Shown piece by piece: positions 37,509 through 45,990 of a DNA stretch of 64,000 bases. How positions within the stretch are numbered: the first letter of the stretch is position 1; each line of letters begins with the position of its first letter. The notes under the pieces are model-generated. The model had not been told where the DNA came from, did no database searches, and saw nothing but the letters and a program-made list of their open reading frames with translations. The stretch covers positions 2,882,712 to 2,946,711 of the forward strand of contig NZ_BDUD01000001.1 in the NCBI RefSeq assembly GCF_003113895.1. Direction: 5' to 3'. Position numbers and translations under genes: made by a program. The stretch comes from Nostoc commune NIES-4072. GTDB taxonomy: Bacteria; Cyanobacteriota; Cyanobacteriia; Cyanobacteriales; Nostocaceae.

Positions 37509-38077
37509 AGTTTTTAATCTCCAGTGTTTTGCAACATTAGCTTTATATATTCCCTTGACTTAAGATTAACAAAAGTTACATATACTTGACAAGTGGACAG
37601 TCTTAGACAGTGTGCTACTCATTGGGGTTGGTTAACAAACGCCTTTGGAGCAGGTAACCTATGGTGTACACACAAATGCTGTCGCCTGCGGGCGATCATC
37701 GCACTTGTCCTGTTTCTCCCTATTTCCAGGTTCTTGTAACAAAGCTACACTTTGTCAGAGCTTTAAGTCCTCTACCAATTGGTGGTAAGTATGGGTAGAG
37801 ATGTTGAGTGTCAAATTATTGACCACATCGGCAAGTGCCTGCTGTTTTTGCCAAAGTAACGTGCAACAGCTTTTGATCTGTTGCTAAAAGGCGCTATGCT
37901 TTTATTCGTCAAGCGGTCAATATAGGCGTCACCTTGCCAATCCAGGAAAATAGTATGAATCGAAAATTTCTTGTGCCTGAAACGAAGATTTTTCGTTCAA
38001 ACTAGATCAAAACTAGCAGCATAATCATATGTTGTTGAGAATGGTCATCCAGGTGCCAAATTAGACTAATACTTAAG
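37509..38077. other. nblA upstream region, no gene recognised
   Basis: This 570-base gap holds the presumed nblA promoter on the minus strand, with GACAGT at 37596 and 37606 as a direct repeat. Farther out are short coding-like but stop-bounded stretches that I could not assign. Confidence 0.4.
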
Positions 38078-38111
38078 TTTTTGCGTATTCAAATATTTGA
38101 ATACGCAAAAA
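38078..38111. repeat. Perfect 34-bp palindrome
   Basis: The sequence TTTTTGCGTATTCAAAT is followed immediately by its exact reverse complement, with no loop. It lies between nblA and the divergent-end phosphatase gene. It could be a binding site for a dimeric regulator or a cruciform-forming element. Confidence 0.9.
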
Positions 38112-38231
38112 AATTTGATGGCGCTTCATTACTCCCCGATAGCGATACTCTAGGCATAACTTTCTGTACGATTGCTGATTTACCCCCTCAACCCACGCGA
38201 TCGCTCGTCTTCGATTTTTGTTTAAAAAACT

Positions 38232-38870
38232 TTATGTTCCCGAACGAGAGCGAATATGATCGGGTATATGATGGCGATCGCCTAATATTTCTAACAAAGG
38301 GCCATTAACGTCAAATTTAACCATACTTACCGACGCAACCAAAATATTCACCCGATAGCGATAGCGTCCCAAATCAATCCCCAGTAAACTGCAAAGCATA
38401 ATCCGAATCGTAGCTTTATGGGAAACTACTAAAACATTTCCTTGGGGATATTTTTCTTGAATTTCAGCAATTACAGGCATAGAACGGTTAGCAATATCTA
38501 CCGCAGTTTCTCCACCTAGTGGTGCATTCCAAGCGGGTTCTGTCAACCATTTTATATAGTTTTCTGCGTAATTCTCTTGGGCAAACGATTTACTCTTAGT
38601 TTCCCATTCGCCGTAACTACCTTCTCTAAGTCCGTCACGCAACTGCATATCCATACCAATAGCATCACAAAATGGCTTGGCAGTTGCAATTGTGCGCTTC
38701 ATAGGGCTAACATAAACAGCCTCCCACTTCAATTTTTGATACACATCGGCAAAACTGGATGCCATCTGCATACCTTCAGAAGTCAACTCCGCATCTGTTT
38801 CACCGCAGAAATTACCACTTTGACTAAAAGTAGTTTCTCCATGTCGCAGTAAATATAAATTGAGTGTCAT
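38232..38870 (-). CDS. Histidine phosphatase family protein (phosphoglycerate-mutase-like)
   Basis: A 212-residue protein with the catalytic LLRHGETTFSQSG (RHG motif), a second conserved His in VLVVSHKATIRIM, and GLREGSYGEWE. It belongs to the cofactor-dependent phosphoglycerate mutase/acid phosphatase superfamily. In cyanobacteria most such genes are sugar or small-molecule phosphatases; the substrate here is unknown. I use the ATG at 38870 because the RHG motif normally lies within 10 residues of the start. An open frame extends 20 codons upstream. Confidence 0.92.
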   Translation of the reverse strand: MTLNLYLLRHGETTFSQSGNFCGETDAELTSEGMQMASSFADVYQKLKWEAVYVSPMKRTIATAKPFCDAIGMDMQLRDGLREGSYGEWETKSKSFAQENYAENYIKWLTEPAWNAPLGGETAVDIANRSMPVIAEIQEKYPQGNVLVVSHKATIRIMLCSLLGIDLGRYRYRVNILVASVSMVKFDVNGPLLEILGDRHHIPDHIRSRSGT

Positions 38871-38930
38871 AGCTTGTATGGCGATTGAGATAAAGGAGTT
38901 TGTGCAAAAATAACATAGCATCAATCTCAC

Positions 38931-39258
38931 AATCGAGTCTGTGACACTAGGACAAAGTAATCAACCAAAAAAGTCAATCAACCACAAACTTTAATGCAGT
39001 AACGCAGTAAATAGTTCTGATGTTGGTTGTAAATCAATAAGCTAACGCGCCTACATACTGTGCATGGTGCTGCGCCTCAAGCCGCTATATTTATCAGTCG
39101 TGCTGTTAAAGGTACAAAGTTATTGGGTGAAGCGATCGCACCTTTATATGAAACTAATTAAAATTTCTGTTTAGTTAAATCTATAATTATTTTAAACTAC
39201 GGCAAGTCTGTAGGTAAGTTGTATATTATTGAAAAGGCAAAAAAATAAATAGTATTGC
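38931..39258 (+). pseudogene. Gap with a C-terminal gene remnant
   Basis: About 39050-39161 on the plus strand an open stretch without a start codon reads HGAAPQAAIFISRAVKGTKL, LGEAIAPLYETN and then a stop. It looks like the tail of a protein, but I cannot name the family. The rest of the gap is AT-rich with no feature. Confidence 0.3.
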
Positions 39259-39365
39259 CAATACTGCTCGGGTAAAGCATTTTTAACTCGGCATTGGGTT
39301 TGGGGTAAAGGTTAAAGGGTAAAGGTTTTTTCTTTCCCCTTTTCCCCAAAACCCTACAAGTATTG
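39259..39365. mobile_element. MITE family 2, copy 1
   Basis: 107 bases. The left end CAATACTGCTCGGG and right end CCTACAAGTATTG are near-inverted. The inside carries AACTCGGCATTGGG, a GGTAAAGG tract and TTTTTTCTTTCCCC. It is homologous to 45664-45789 and 50818-50930. Confidence 0.7.
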
Positions 39366-39517
39366 CATAGCGGCTACTCTTACGAGAACGCTTTCAGCGA
39401 ACCCAGAGGGTACGGACTGCCCACACAAAGATAAAAAAGGTATTGATCTGTTCTAAACTAAAGCGGGTTCACGTCGGTTATATGCAGAAGAATCTCCCTT
39501 AATAGCCTCACCGAAAC

Positions 39518-39709
39518 AGTGCTGAGTGCTGAGTAACGAGTGCTGAGTAAAAAAAGTAATAAGCGCACTCAGCACAAAAGGTTTGAAGCCCCAGCATGCG
39601 GTATGGAAAAACAAAAAAAGATTTATTTCGAGATGCGTAGCACGAGAAATAATGCGTCCTTACTTCAATCCCCTAGATTTATCTATGGGGTTACTCAGCA
39701 CTCAGCACT
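39518..39709. mobile_element. MITE-like hairpin element, copy B
   Basis: 192 bases, the partner of 8136-8345. It has the same AGTGCTGAGT/ACTCAGCACT ends and the same inside (GAGATGCGTAGCACGAGAAA, ATGCGTCCTTACTTC, CAATCCCCTAG). Its right tip supplies the stop codon of the TauD-like remnant. Confidence 0.7.
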
Positions 39710-40052
39710 CCTGAATCTGCTTACCATCAATACCAACAGGAATATCACCCACAAGTGTAACTCGTTGAACGTGGCGAGGTTGATTACCGTAGTCTGCGAT
39801 CGCATAATGTTGAGTAGCGCGATTATCCCAGAAAGCCACATCGCCTACTTTCCAACGCCACCGGACTGTGTTTTCAGGACGTGTGATGTAAGCTTGCAAC
39901 AATTTCACGATTTCATCGGATTCATTCTGTGAAAAACCGCGCAGGCGGCGCACGAACCCACCAATAAATAAACCACGCTCACCAGATTCAGGATGGACGC
40001 GGACAACTGGATGGAGGGTTTCGTATACAGTTGAAGTGAAAACAGCCCGATG
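39702..40052 (-). pseudogene. TauD/TfdA-family dioxygenase, C-terminal fragment
   Basis: The minus frame from about 40052 encodes AVFTSTVYETLHPVVRVHPE, then GLFIGGFVRRLRGFS, ITRPENTVRWRW and VAFWDNRATQHYA. That is the C-terminal third of a 2-oxoglutarate/Fe(II) dioxygenase of the TauD family. The distal iron His and the 2OG-binding Arg are kept, but the HxD facial-triad half and the N-terminus are absent, and a stop lies just before. The 3' end runs into the mobile hairpin element. A GTG at 39953 only marks an internal start. Confidence 0.8.
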
Positions 40053-40128
40053 CTATAATATTTGTGTCTCCAAGGATTAATTAATTTGTTTCACGCAGAG
40101 AGTAGGAGTATAAGAGAAGTTTTGCGAT

Positions 40129-40995
40129 CTATGCAGGGTAAAAGACGAATGTTCGTAGTTCGATGCTTTCTCGTGGGGGAGCGTTGGCTGGGCTGGTGGG
40201 GTCTTCAAAGGCTGTATGGGCGGCAAAACGGGCATATCCATCTTCTGCGGAGTCGAAGCATTTAATAAATAGTGCTTCTTCTCTGTGCATTTGCGGAAAG
40301 TAAAACCATTTATGTTTGGAATTATATGTGATTCCGTATGTTTCACCGACGCGATCGCGGTACACTAAATCACCAGCCACAAGGTCTGTGGGTGGGATAC
40401 TTTGCGCGTCACACACTGCTAAGGGTGACTCTTGAATTGGTGTTGCGATCGCTCGCCAAACATTGATGATGGCAAATCGTTGTTTAAGTAGCGTATCAAT
40501 ATCATCTATGCCTCGCGCTGCTAGTTCCAAACGGGCGCGAGTATAGCCGGATTTGGCGGTGAAGTCGTTGTGTACGCGCAAGGCAGGTTCTTTAATATTA
40601 TTCTCACCGGGCTTTGACTGACTGGCATTACGCAAGGTGTGATCAAATATTATTACTTTCGTTGCACCTGTTACTTTTTTTAACAATTGCTCGGCTTCTG
40701 GATAGTAGACGCGGCGTACTTCGTCTTCATCGTAAAAGTTGCGGACATTAGTATTATGTCCAGTAAAGGCGAAACCTTCTCGATCTAACGAGATGTTCTC
40801 TGAGATAGAACGAGCATTGTAAATTGGCAGTTTGTGCGTTTGATAAGTTGCATTGGTGCGAGGAATCCCTGGCGGTGGTTCGTAAGTATAGTTAACAGGT
40901 TTTTCCGCCATTGGAACCAGGTAACTGAGGTTAGCCTCTACGTATGGCAGTTCTGCGGAAATCGGTTTGTCTAGAACTTGGTTATTTAAGCTCAT
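40129..40995 (-). CDS. CmcJ/NvfI-family oxidoreductase (2OG-Fe(II)-like)
   Basis: A 288-residue protein with the CmcJ pattern: NYTYEPPPGIPRTNATYQTH near residue 35, FDHTLRN near 120, RVHNDFTAKSGYTRARLEL and FAIINVWRAIATPIQESPLAV. HNDFT supplies an HxD-type metal motif, and DPTSPANAPPRESIELRTFVFYP closes the protein. CmcJ takes part in cephamycin methoxylation; NvfI-type relatives are dioxygenases. No biosynthetic cluster is present, so the reaction is unknown. It looks complete, unlike the fragment downstream, and has a GST gene upstream on the same strand. Confidence 0.85.
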   Translation of the reverse strand: MSLNNQVLDKPISAELPYVEANLSYLVPMAEKPVNYTYEPPPGIPRTNATYQTHKLPIYNARSISENISLDREGFAFTGHNTNVRNFYDEDEVRRVYYPEAEQLLKKVTGATKVIIFDHTLRNASQSKPGENNIKEPALRVHNDFTAKSGYTRARLELAARGIDDIDTLLKQRFAIINVWRAIATPIQESPLAVCDAQSIPPTDLVAGDLVYRDRVGETYGITYNSKHKWFYFPQMHREEALFIKCFDSAEDGYARFAAHTAFEDPTSPANAPPRESIELRTFVFYPA

Positions 40996-41252
40996 AGGTT
41001 ATCTCATTTTGGATTTTAGTTAATTTCTATGAATCCATACGTCCGAATGGCACTAAGAAAAGATGAAACCTAGTCAGGGCTATCTTGTTGGGGGTAGGGT
41101 GTTGGGTGTAGTGTTTAATAAAATTGAATTTTAGTGCATCAAATAGAACAACATCTTCTTCTTTCCCTACACCCTGCACCCTACACCCTATACCCAAAAG
41201 CCAGTAATATCATGGGTTTACGCTTATCAAGCGTGCCATTCATCCATACGTC

Positions 41253-41924
41253 CTATTTTTGAACTGCACCAACGGGAACAGGTTCTCCGACAACTTTGGC
41301 GAATCTTTGCAAATAGAAGTCCACAGGGTTTGCTACTGCTTGAATTGAGGAGCGATCGCCTACTAGATTCCACCATGTCTGCAAACGAGGTGTTTCTGCT
41401 GGTAGTGTGAATTTGCGGAAGTGTTCTAAGAGTGGTAAACGTTCAAACCAAGGATAGAAGCTGATATCAACTAGGCTAAACTGATCTCCTAACAAATAAT
41501 CACCTTTGCCTAATCCTTCTTGTTCAATATATAGAAGTGCTTCTGTGAACTCTCTTCGTCCTTGTTCTTGTTCTTGGCTATCTTTACCGCGCAGAAATTT
41601 GTTAAATGCAGGTACAAACCGAGTATTAGCGTAGTCTATCCAGATGCGAGCGATCGCTTTAGCTGCGGGATCACGGGGTAATAGAGGTGGTTCCGGGAAG
41701 ACTTCATCTAGATATTCATTGATGATGGCGGACTCGTAAATTACAACATCCCCATGTTTGATAGCTGGGACTTTGCCATAGTGGGAAATCTGAGTGTACC
41801 CATCTGGTTTGTTCTGTAAGTCAATTTCTATCGCGGTGAAGTCAATGCCCTTTTCCAGTAAGACTACACGAGTCCGTTGAGAGAAAGTAGAGGCTTTGGC
41901 GAAGTACAGTTGTATGTTGCTCAT
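41253..41924 (-). CDS. Glutathione S-transferase family protein
   Basis: A 223-residue protein with an N-terminal thioredoxin-like domain ([20 protein letters not shown]) whose active residue is probably the Ser. [22 protein letters not shown] binds the glutathione gamma-glutamyl part. The helical C-terminal domain contains [13 protein letters not shown]. It conjugates or reduces substrates with glutathione. It is upstream of the CmcJ-like gene in the same orientation with a 257-base gap, which contains facing GGGTGTAG/CTACACCC repeats. Confidence 0.92.
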   Translation of the reverse strand: MSNIQLYFAKASTFSQRTRVVLLEKGIDFTAIEIDLQNKPDGYTQISHYGKVPAIKHGDVVIYESAIINEYLDEVFPEPPLLPRDPAAKAIARIWIDYANTRFVPAFNKFLRGKDSQEQEQGRREFTEALLYIEQEGLGKGDYLLGDQFSLVDISFYPWFERLPLLEHFRKFTLPAETPRLQTWWNLVGDRSSIQAVANPVDFYLQRFAKVVGEPVPVGAVQK

Positions 41925-42197
41925 GAAATCTTTTCCTTATAATCATCGTGGATGCAGACTATTTGAGATTGCACAACTCCAACTAAAGCAATAAGACAAA
42001 AGCCAGACGTGTTAATTAGTGCAGTTCAATAATTGAGTGGCAGGTATCTATGTCAGTTAGATGATATATTACAGTTTATCGGTCGATTTAACGTAGTTTT
42101 TATATTATACAGTCTTCCTGAAAATATGTATACCTAATTATTAGTGTAACTAAATAAATATTTAGACATAATCAGGCTTGTCAAAAAGAGGTATTAT

Positions 42198-42536
42198 ATG
42201 TACTCGAAAGCTGACTTTAATAGGCAGATCCGTCTTGGCTTGCTAGTACCCGCAGGTAACACCACGTTTGAGCCTGACTTTCACTCTGCTTTTTCCAGTC
42301 AAGTCAGTATTCATAGCCATCGCGTGATTGCTCAACGCTCACACGCATCTGAGAGCTATGAATCAATGGATGACATTAATGAAGAAGCTGTTAAAGAAGT
42401 AGAAAAATTAGCTAGAGCCAGAGTACATTTTGGAGCATACGGCTTTACAACAGCAACATTTTACCGAGGGCGAGTTTTTGCCGAACAACTAGAGCAACGT
42501 TTGACGCAGGTGCTAGGAGTACCTGTCAAAGCGTAA
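42198..42536 (+). pseudogene. Maleate cis-trans isomerase/Asp racemase-like, N-terminal half
   Basis: The frame reads IRLGLLVPAGNTTFEPDFH, then YGFTTATFYRG and LTQVLGVPVKA, followed by a stop. This is the first half of a roughly 240-residue maleate isomerase/arylmalonate decarboxylase family enzyme. The first half's catalytic Cys position appears replaced (GFTTATF), and the second Cys-bearing half is missing. The gene is truncated and inactive. Confidence 0.75.
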
Positions 42537-42601
42537 TGGGTTAAAGGAAGAAGCACTATGAACAGAGTGAACGCAAAGCACACCCAACGCGAACACAACC
42601 A

Positions 42602-42705
42602 GGACTTACGCACTAACAACTTGAAACATCTATCTCCCCTAAAAAAAAGGGGAAACTCAAAAGCCCCTTTTTTAGAGGTTGGGGGATCTCTTATCCGTAA
42701 GTCTT
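42602..42705. repeat. Hairpin repeat with GGACTTACG ends
   Basis: The outer arms GGACTTACG (42602) and CGTAAGTCTT (42696) enclose AAAAAAAAGGGGAAACTC and AAGCCCCTTTTTTAGAGG, which can pair with each other. It is a common cyanobacterial repeat form and separates two gene fragments. Confidence 0.65.
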
Positions 42706-42746
42706 AACAACGAACGAAGGATGAAAACTTTAAATAGGGAAAAGCT

Positions 42747-42957
42747 CATGATACCAAGTAATAGAGAAAACTTCCAAAATCATAAACCAAAGTTTGTTTA
42801 TTTTAAACTTCCTGCTGCGCTTAAATCTGTCAATTTCTCCTGTTTTGTTATCGGAGAAAGTTTATCTTTTTTCGGATCTTGGATGACTCAAATTGCTTTG
42901 GTATGGCTAGTTTATCAACTAACTAATTCGATCCAATTTACGCAGAGTTGGGCTTAA
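42747..42957 (+). pseudogene. MFS transporter, N-terminal fragment
   Basis: About 70 residues. LPAALKSVNFSCFVIGESLS, FFGSWMTQIALVWLVYQLTN matches the first transmembrane helix and following loop of EntS/MFS_3-type exporters. The frame breaks after helix 1 (QFTQSWA, stop), and no further helices are found in the 630 bases after it. Confidence 0.8.
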
Positions 42958-43607
42958 TTACACAGTCAAATAAAGGCTAAGTCCGCTTTTATAGGATGTT
43001 TATTTGGAAGCGATGTCTACGACGGGCTACGCCTATGCCTAATTCTCTCAACTCAACCTTTCAACCACAACCGCCTTTGATACTTCATCAAAACCCAGCG
43101 TGTCGCGCTTGATCCACAGTCTTGTGCAAGGAACAAGACACTGTGCGCCTTTTCCTTTAAGGCTTTGACGGTCTTGCTAAGTTTATTGTAAAAACCTCTT
43201 GATTTTCATCACCGATTGTGAGAAAGTCTGATTTAATATCTATAAAATACATTAATTCGATAGATTTACAGTACTTTATGGATTGACCTGAATTAGGTGG
43301 TAGTTATAGCTGTGGTTTAACCCCGGCAACATCCTATCAGACTGATTACAACCACAAAGTTATAACAGCCGTGTGATGGAAGCATCATACCAGGACTGAA
43401 TACTTACATGACTTTCAGGAAAATCAACTTCTATGCAAGTTACCTTCCAGTAGAGTAATCCCAGATTTCATCCTAAATCCGGCGATATTAACTTGTTTTT
43501 CCGGAGGCGCGTATTTTGTGCGTGGCTAGTTGTTCTAGCTTTGCAATGCTCATGTATTCACTCATGACTAAACTTTTGTCTTATTTTTGATCAGTGGAGA
43601 ACATCTC
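42958..43607. other. Gap upstream of the haloperoxidase
   Basis: At 43012-43041 there is a copy of the GCGATGTCTACGACGGGCTA palindromic repeat, also found at 62553. The rest contains several inverted segments (for example GTTATAGCTGT and ACAAAGTTATAACAGC around 43306-43370) that could form a structured leader. No gene seen. Confidence 0.4.
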
Positions 43608-45425
43608 ATGCAAGTAGATCCTAATTCTCATGAAGGTTCCGAGCAAGATACTCAGGCTAATAGCGAAGATAAACTGAAACAACCCCGTGTAGCTAACAAA
43701 CGTTTTTTTGGTACTCACGCCAGCAGACGCTCATTTCTTGGTCGCGCTGGTTTGTTTAGTGCCGCTAGCGTTGTTACAGGAGTTTTAGGTTCAACTTTCT
43801 CCTCAAAGAACGGAGGAGATGTTGTACAAGCCCAAGCTATCAACAGGCGGTATTATTATAATAATAATCGACCCTTCGACTACAGGAGGTTTGTTGATAA
43901 AGCCTATCGAGTACGTCTTGAAGCAGCGACACGTGAACGAAATATTCCGATTCCGCCGCATCCGACTAATGGCGATGAGGAGCGTTATCCCAACAAAATT
44001 GGCTCTGACAGTAGAGGACTCCCACATAATAATCTAGGCGAAGTCAAGCTAGAAGCTTACAACTCTTTGACCAAAGCACTGACAACGCAAGACCCGAATG
44101 ATTTTGAAAATATCATCTTAGGTGGCGACAGAAAGCTGGTTAATCCTCAAGGGCCTCTGGCAATTAGCCTAGAAGGAATCAATGCAGCGCAGATAGCTGT
44201 GCCACCACCACCAGCTTTAGCTAGCGCAGAACGGGCTGCTGAAGCAGTTGAACTTTACTGGCAAGCTTTACTTCGAGATGTACCTCTTTCCAAGTTCCAA
44301 AACAATACTGACAACCCAAAAGTCTTAGCAGCCGTCGAAGACCTCAACAAGCTTTCGGCGTTTCGAGGGCCAAAACAAAATGGCCGTGTCACTCCTCAAA
44401 CTTTGTTTCGTGGTAGTGTCAACTACGTTGGTTCAGGTTCAAGTACAAGATATGTTATTCCACCAGGGGTACTAGATGGGCCCTATCTCTCACAATTTTT
44501 GTTGCTAACTATTCCTTGGGGAACTCAGTCTGTTTCGCCATTGATTCGTACTGCTCTTCCTGGTAATGACTTTCTCCTCAATTTCCAAGAATGGTTGACT
44601 GTTCAGAATGGAGGTAGTTCCGGGAAATCCATAAAATACGACCCCAAAAACCGTTACATAACCACAGTTCGGGATTTAGGTGAGTATGCCCATATTGGCG
44701 GCCCTACATACCTGGGAGCCTCCTTGATTCTTAATAGCAATGGTACACCTTTGAATCCGGGTAATCCCTACGTCAGATCGAAAACTCAAAGTGGTTCAGC
44801 TGCAACCTTTGCAGTGGGACATTTACAAGCCTTGCTTAATTTGGGTAGCTCGCGTGCGATTAGAGCATCATACTGGCAGAAGTATTATGTGCACCGCATT
44901 CTACGCCCAGAAGCGTTTGGTGGTCTAGTCTACAACAACATTGTTAATAAAACTAAGTATCCGATTAATTCGGAGGTTTTTAATTCCCAAGCTTTGGCTC
45001 AGACCTTTAGCACCTTCGGCACTTATCTATTGCCCCAAGCATATCCAGAAGGAGCGCCAACTCATTCCTCTTATACCGGAGGTGCGGCTGCCACTGCTGG
45101 CGTCAATGTCACACTGTTGAAAGCGTTTTTTGATGAAAACTTTGTTATCCCCTCACCAGTAGTGCCTGATCCCAATGACCCCACAAAAGTAATTTCTTAC
45201 AGTGGCCCACCATTAACTGTGGGTGGAGAGTTGAATAAACTAGCAACTAACTATGCTATTGGTCGCGGTCACGGCGGTATCCATTGGCGTTCAGATGGTT
45301 CAGCTGCTTTGGCTTTGGGAGAAGAGGTTGCTATTAGCCTGCTTAGGGATGAGAGACTGGGTTACAACGAAAGATTCAATGGCTTCACATTCACCAAATT
45401 TGACGGTACAAGAGTCACAGTTTAA
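43608..45425 (+). CDS. Vanadium-dependent haloperoxidase, Tat-exported
   Basis: A 605-residue protein with a twin-arginine signal (SRRSFLGRAG near residue 45). The vanadate-binding signatures follow in order: a Lys and RP pair in KYYVHRILRPEAFGG, the PTHSSYTGGAAATAG loop, and the GRGHGGIHWRSDG motif with the axial His. These belong to the PAP2/haloperoxidase fold. It uses H2O2 to oxidise halides, likely in the periplasm. The ATG at 43608 follows GTGGAGA. It is monocistronic and flanked by remnants. Confidence 0.9.
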   Translation: MQVDPNSHEGSEQDTQANSEDKLKQPRVANKRFFGTHASRRSFLGRAGLFSAASVVTGVLGSTFSSKNGGDVVQAQAINRRYYYNNNRPFDYRRFVDKAYRVRLEAATRERNIPIPPHPTNGDEERYPNKIGSDSRGLPHNNLGEVKLEAYNSLTKALTTQDPNDFENIILGGDRKLVNPQGPLAISLEGINAAQIAVPPPPALASAERAAEAVELYWQALLRDVPLSKFQNNTDNPKVLAAVEDLNKLSAFRGPKQNGRVTPQTLFRGSVNYVGSGSSTRYVIPPGVLDGPYLSQFLLLTIPWGTQSVSPLIRTALPGNDFLLNFQEWLTVQNGGSSGKSIKYDPKNRYITTVRDLGEYAHIGGPTYLGASLILNSNGTPLNPGNPYVRSKTQSGSAATFAVGHLQALLNLGSSRAIRASYWQKYYVHRILRPEAFGGLVYNNIVNKTKYPINSEVFNSQALAQTFSTFGTYLLPQAYPEGAPTHSSYTGGAAATAGVNVTLLKAFFDENFVIPSPVVPDPNDPTKVISYSGPPLTVGGELNKLATNYAIGRGHGGIHWRSDGSAALALGEEVAISLLRDERLGYNERFNGFTFTKFDGTRVTV

Positions 45426-45481
45426 ACCGATTTTTAGTGTTATATAGAGAATGTAGCGTATGCGATCGCCCTAGCAGCGAT

Positions 45482-45663
45482 AACGAATTTGCTCTTTCGT
45501 TAGCATTCGATTTCCGGCGCAGTCAAACTTTCATTCTCAATGATATCCCCTTCTCCTTTACTAAAGGTACTGAAGATGGAAGATCAAGAGTTACAGCAAT
45601 TCGTTTTTCCCAAGATTGGTTACAACGTAATGCTAACAGTGTCTTGGCAGCGCGATCGCAATT
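45482..45663 (+). pseudogene. TpsB (ShlB/FhaC-type) transporter fragment
   Basis: The frame encodes EFALSLAFDFRRSQTFI, then IPFSF and SRVTAIRFSQDWLQR, NANSVLAARSQFN. This lines up with the beta-barrel part of the complete TpsB in this window (SKSELKGFP and TRISALQFFQEYQQRNSQQ). Only about 60 residues remain. The match stops exactly where MITE family 2 copy 2 begins, so the element marks the break. Confidence 0.7.
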
Positions 45664-45789
45664 CAATACTGCTCGGTTAAGGATTTTTAACTCGGAATTG
45701 GGTTTCGGGAAAAGGTTACTGGGTTTAGGTTAAAGGTTTTTTCTTTCCCCTTTCCCTTTCCCCTTTTCCCCAAAACCCGACAAGTATTG
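45664..45789. mobile_element. MITE family 2, copy 2
   Basis: 126 bases running from CAATACTGCTCGG to CCCGACAAGTATTG, with near-inverted ends. It is homologous to the copies at 39259 and 50818 and directly follows the TpsB fragment. Confidence 0.75.
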
Positions 45790-45887
45790 GATGTGGTTTA
45801 GTTTAGTAACTTATCAGAACAAACTAAGCCATTATCAAAGATTATACTTCCTACTGACTATCAGGGTTTGTGTGAAATGGTATTAAA

Positions 45888-45926
45888 CTTTGGTGTTCCA
45901 AGCTTGGAGTTTGATGTTTTTTTCTC
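45888..45926. repeat. Direct repeat downstream of the FG-GAP gene
   Basis: TTTGGTGTTCCAAGCTTGGA and the following GTTTGATGTTTTTTTCT match 49072-49108 (three to four mismatches) in the same orientation. The two copies bracket the whole FG-GAP/RTX gene. Confidence 0.75.
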
Positions 45927-45990
45927 GGGGTTTGTTGTTTGGAACTCGAAGTTTAGTGCTTGGAACAACAAACTTTGAGTTCCAAGCGAC

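Noticed and set aside
38081..38308. Possible 75-codon gene on the plus strand
   Set aside because: Its TTG start lies inside the perfect palindrome, and its end overlaps the coding 3' end of the histidine phosphatase on the other strand; there is no ribosome-binding site.
43100..43200. Coding-like minus-strand stretch reading RLWIKRDTLGFDEVSKAV
   Set aside because: It has no start and shifts frame within 40 bases. It resembles a palindromic genomic repeat (CAGTCTTGTGCAAGGAACAA with its surroundings) more than a gene relic.
43200..43600. Structured riboswitch upstream of the haloperoxidase
   Set aside because: Several inverted segments exist, but none matches a riboswitch core that I know (no B12 box, no TPP or SAM signature).
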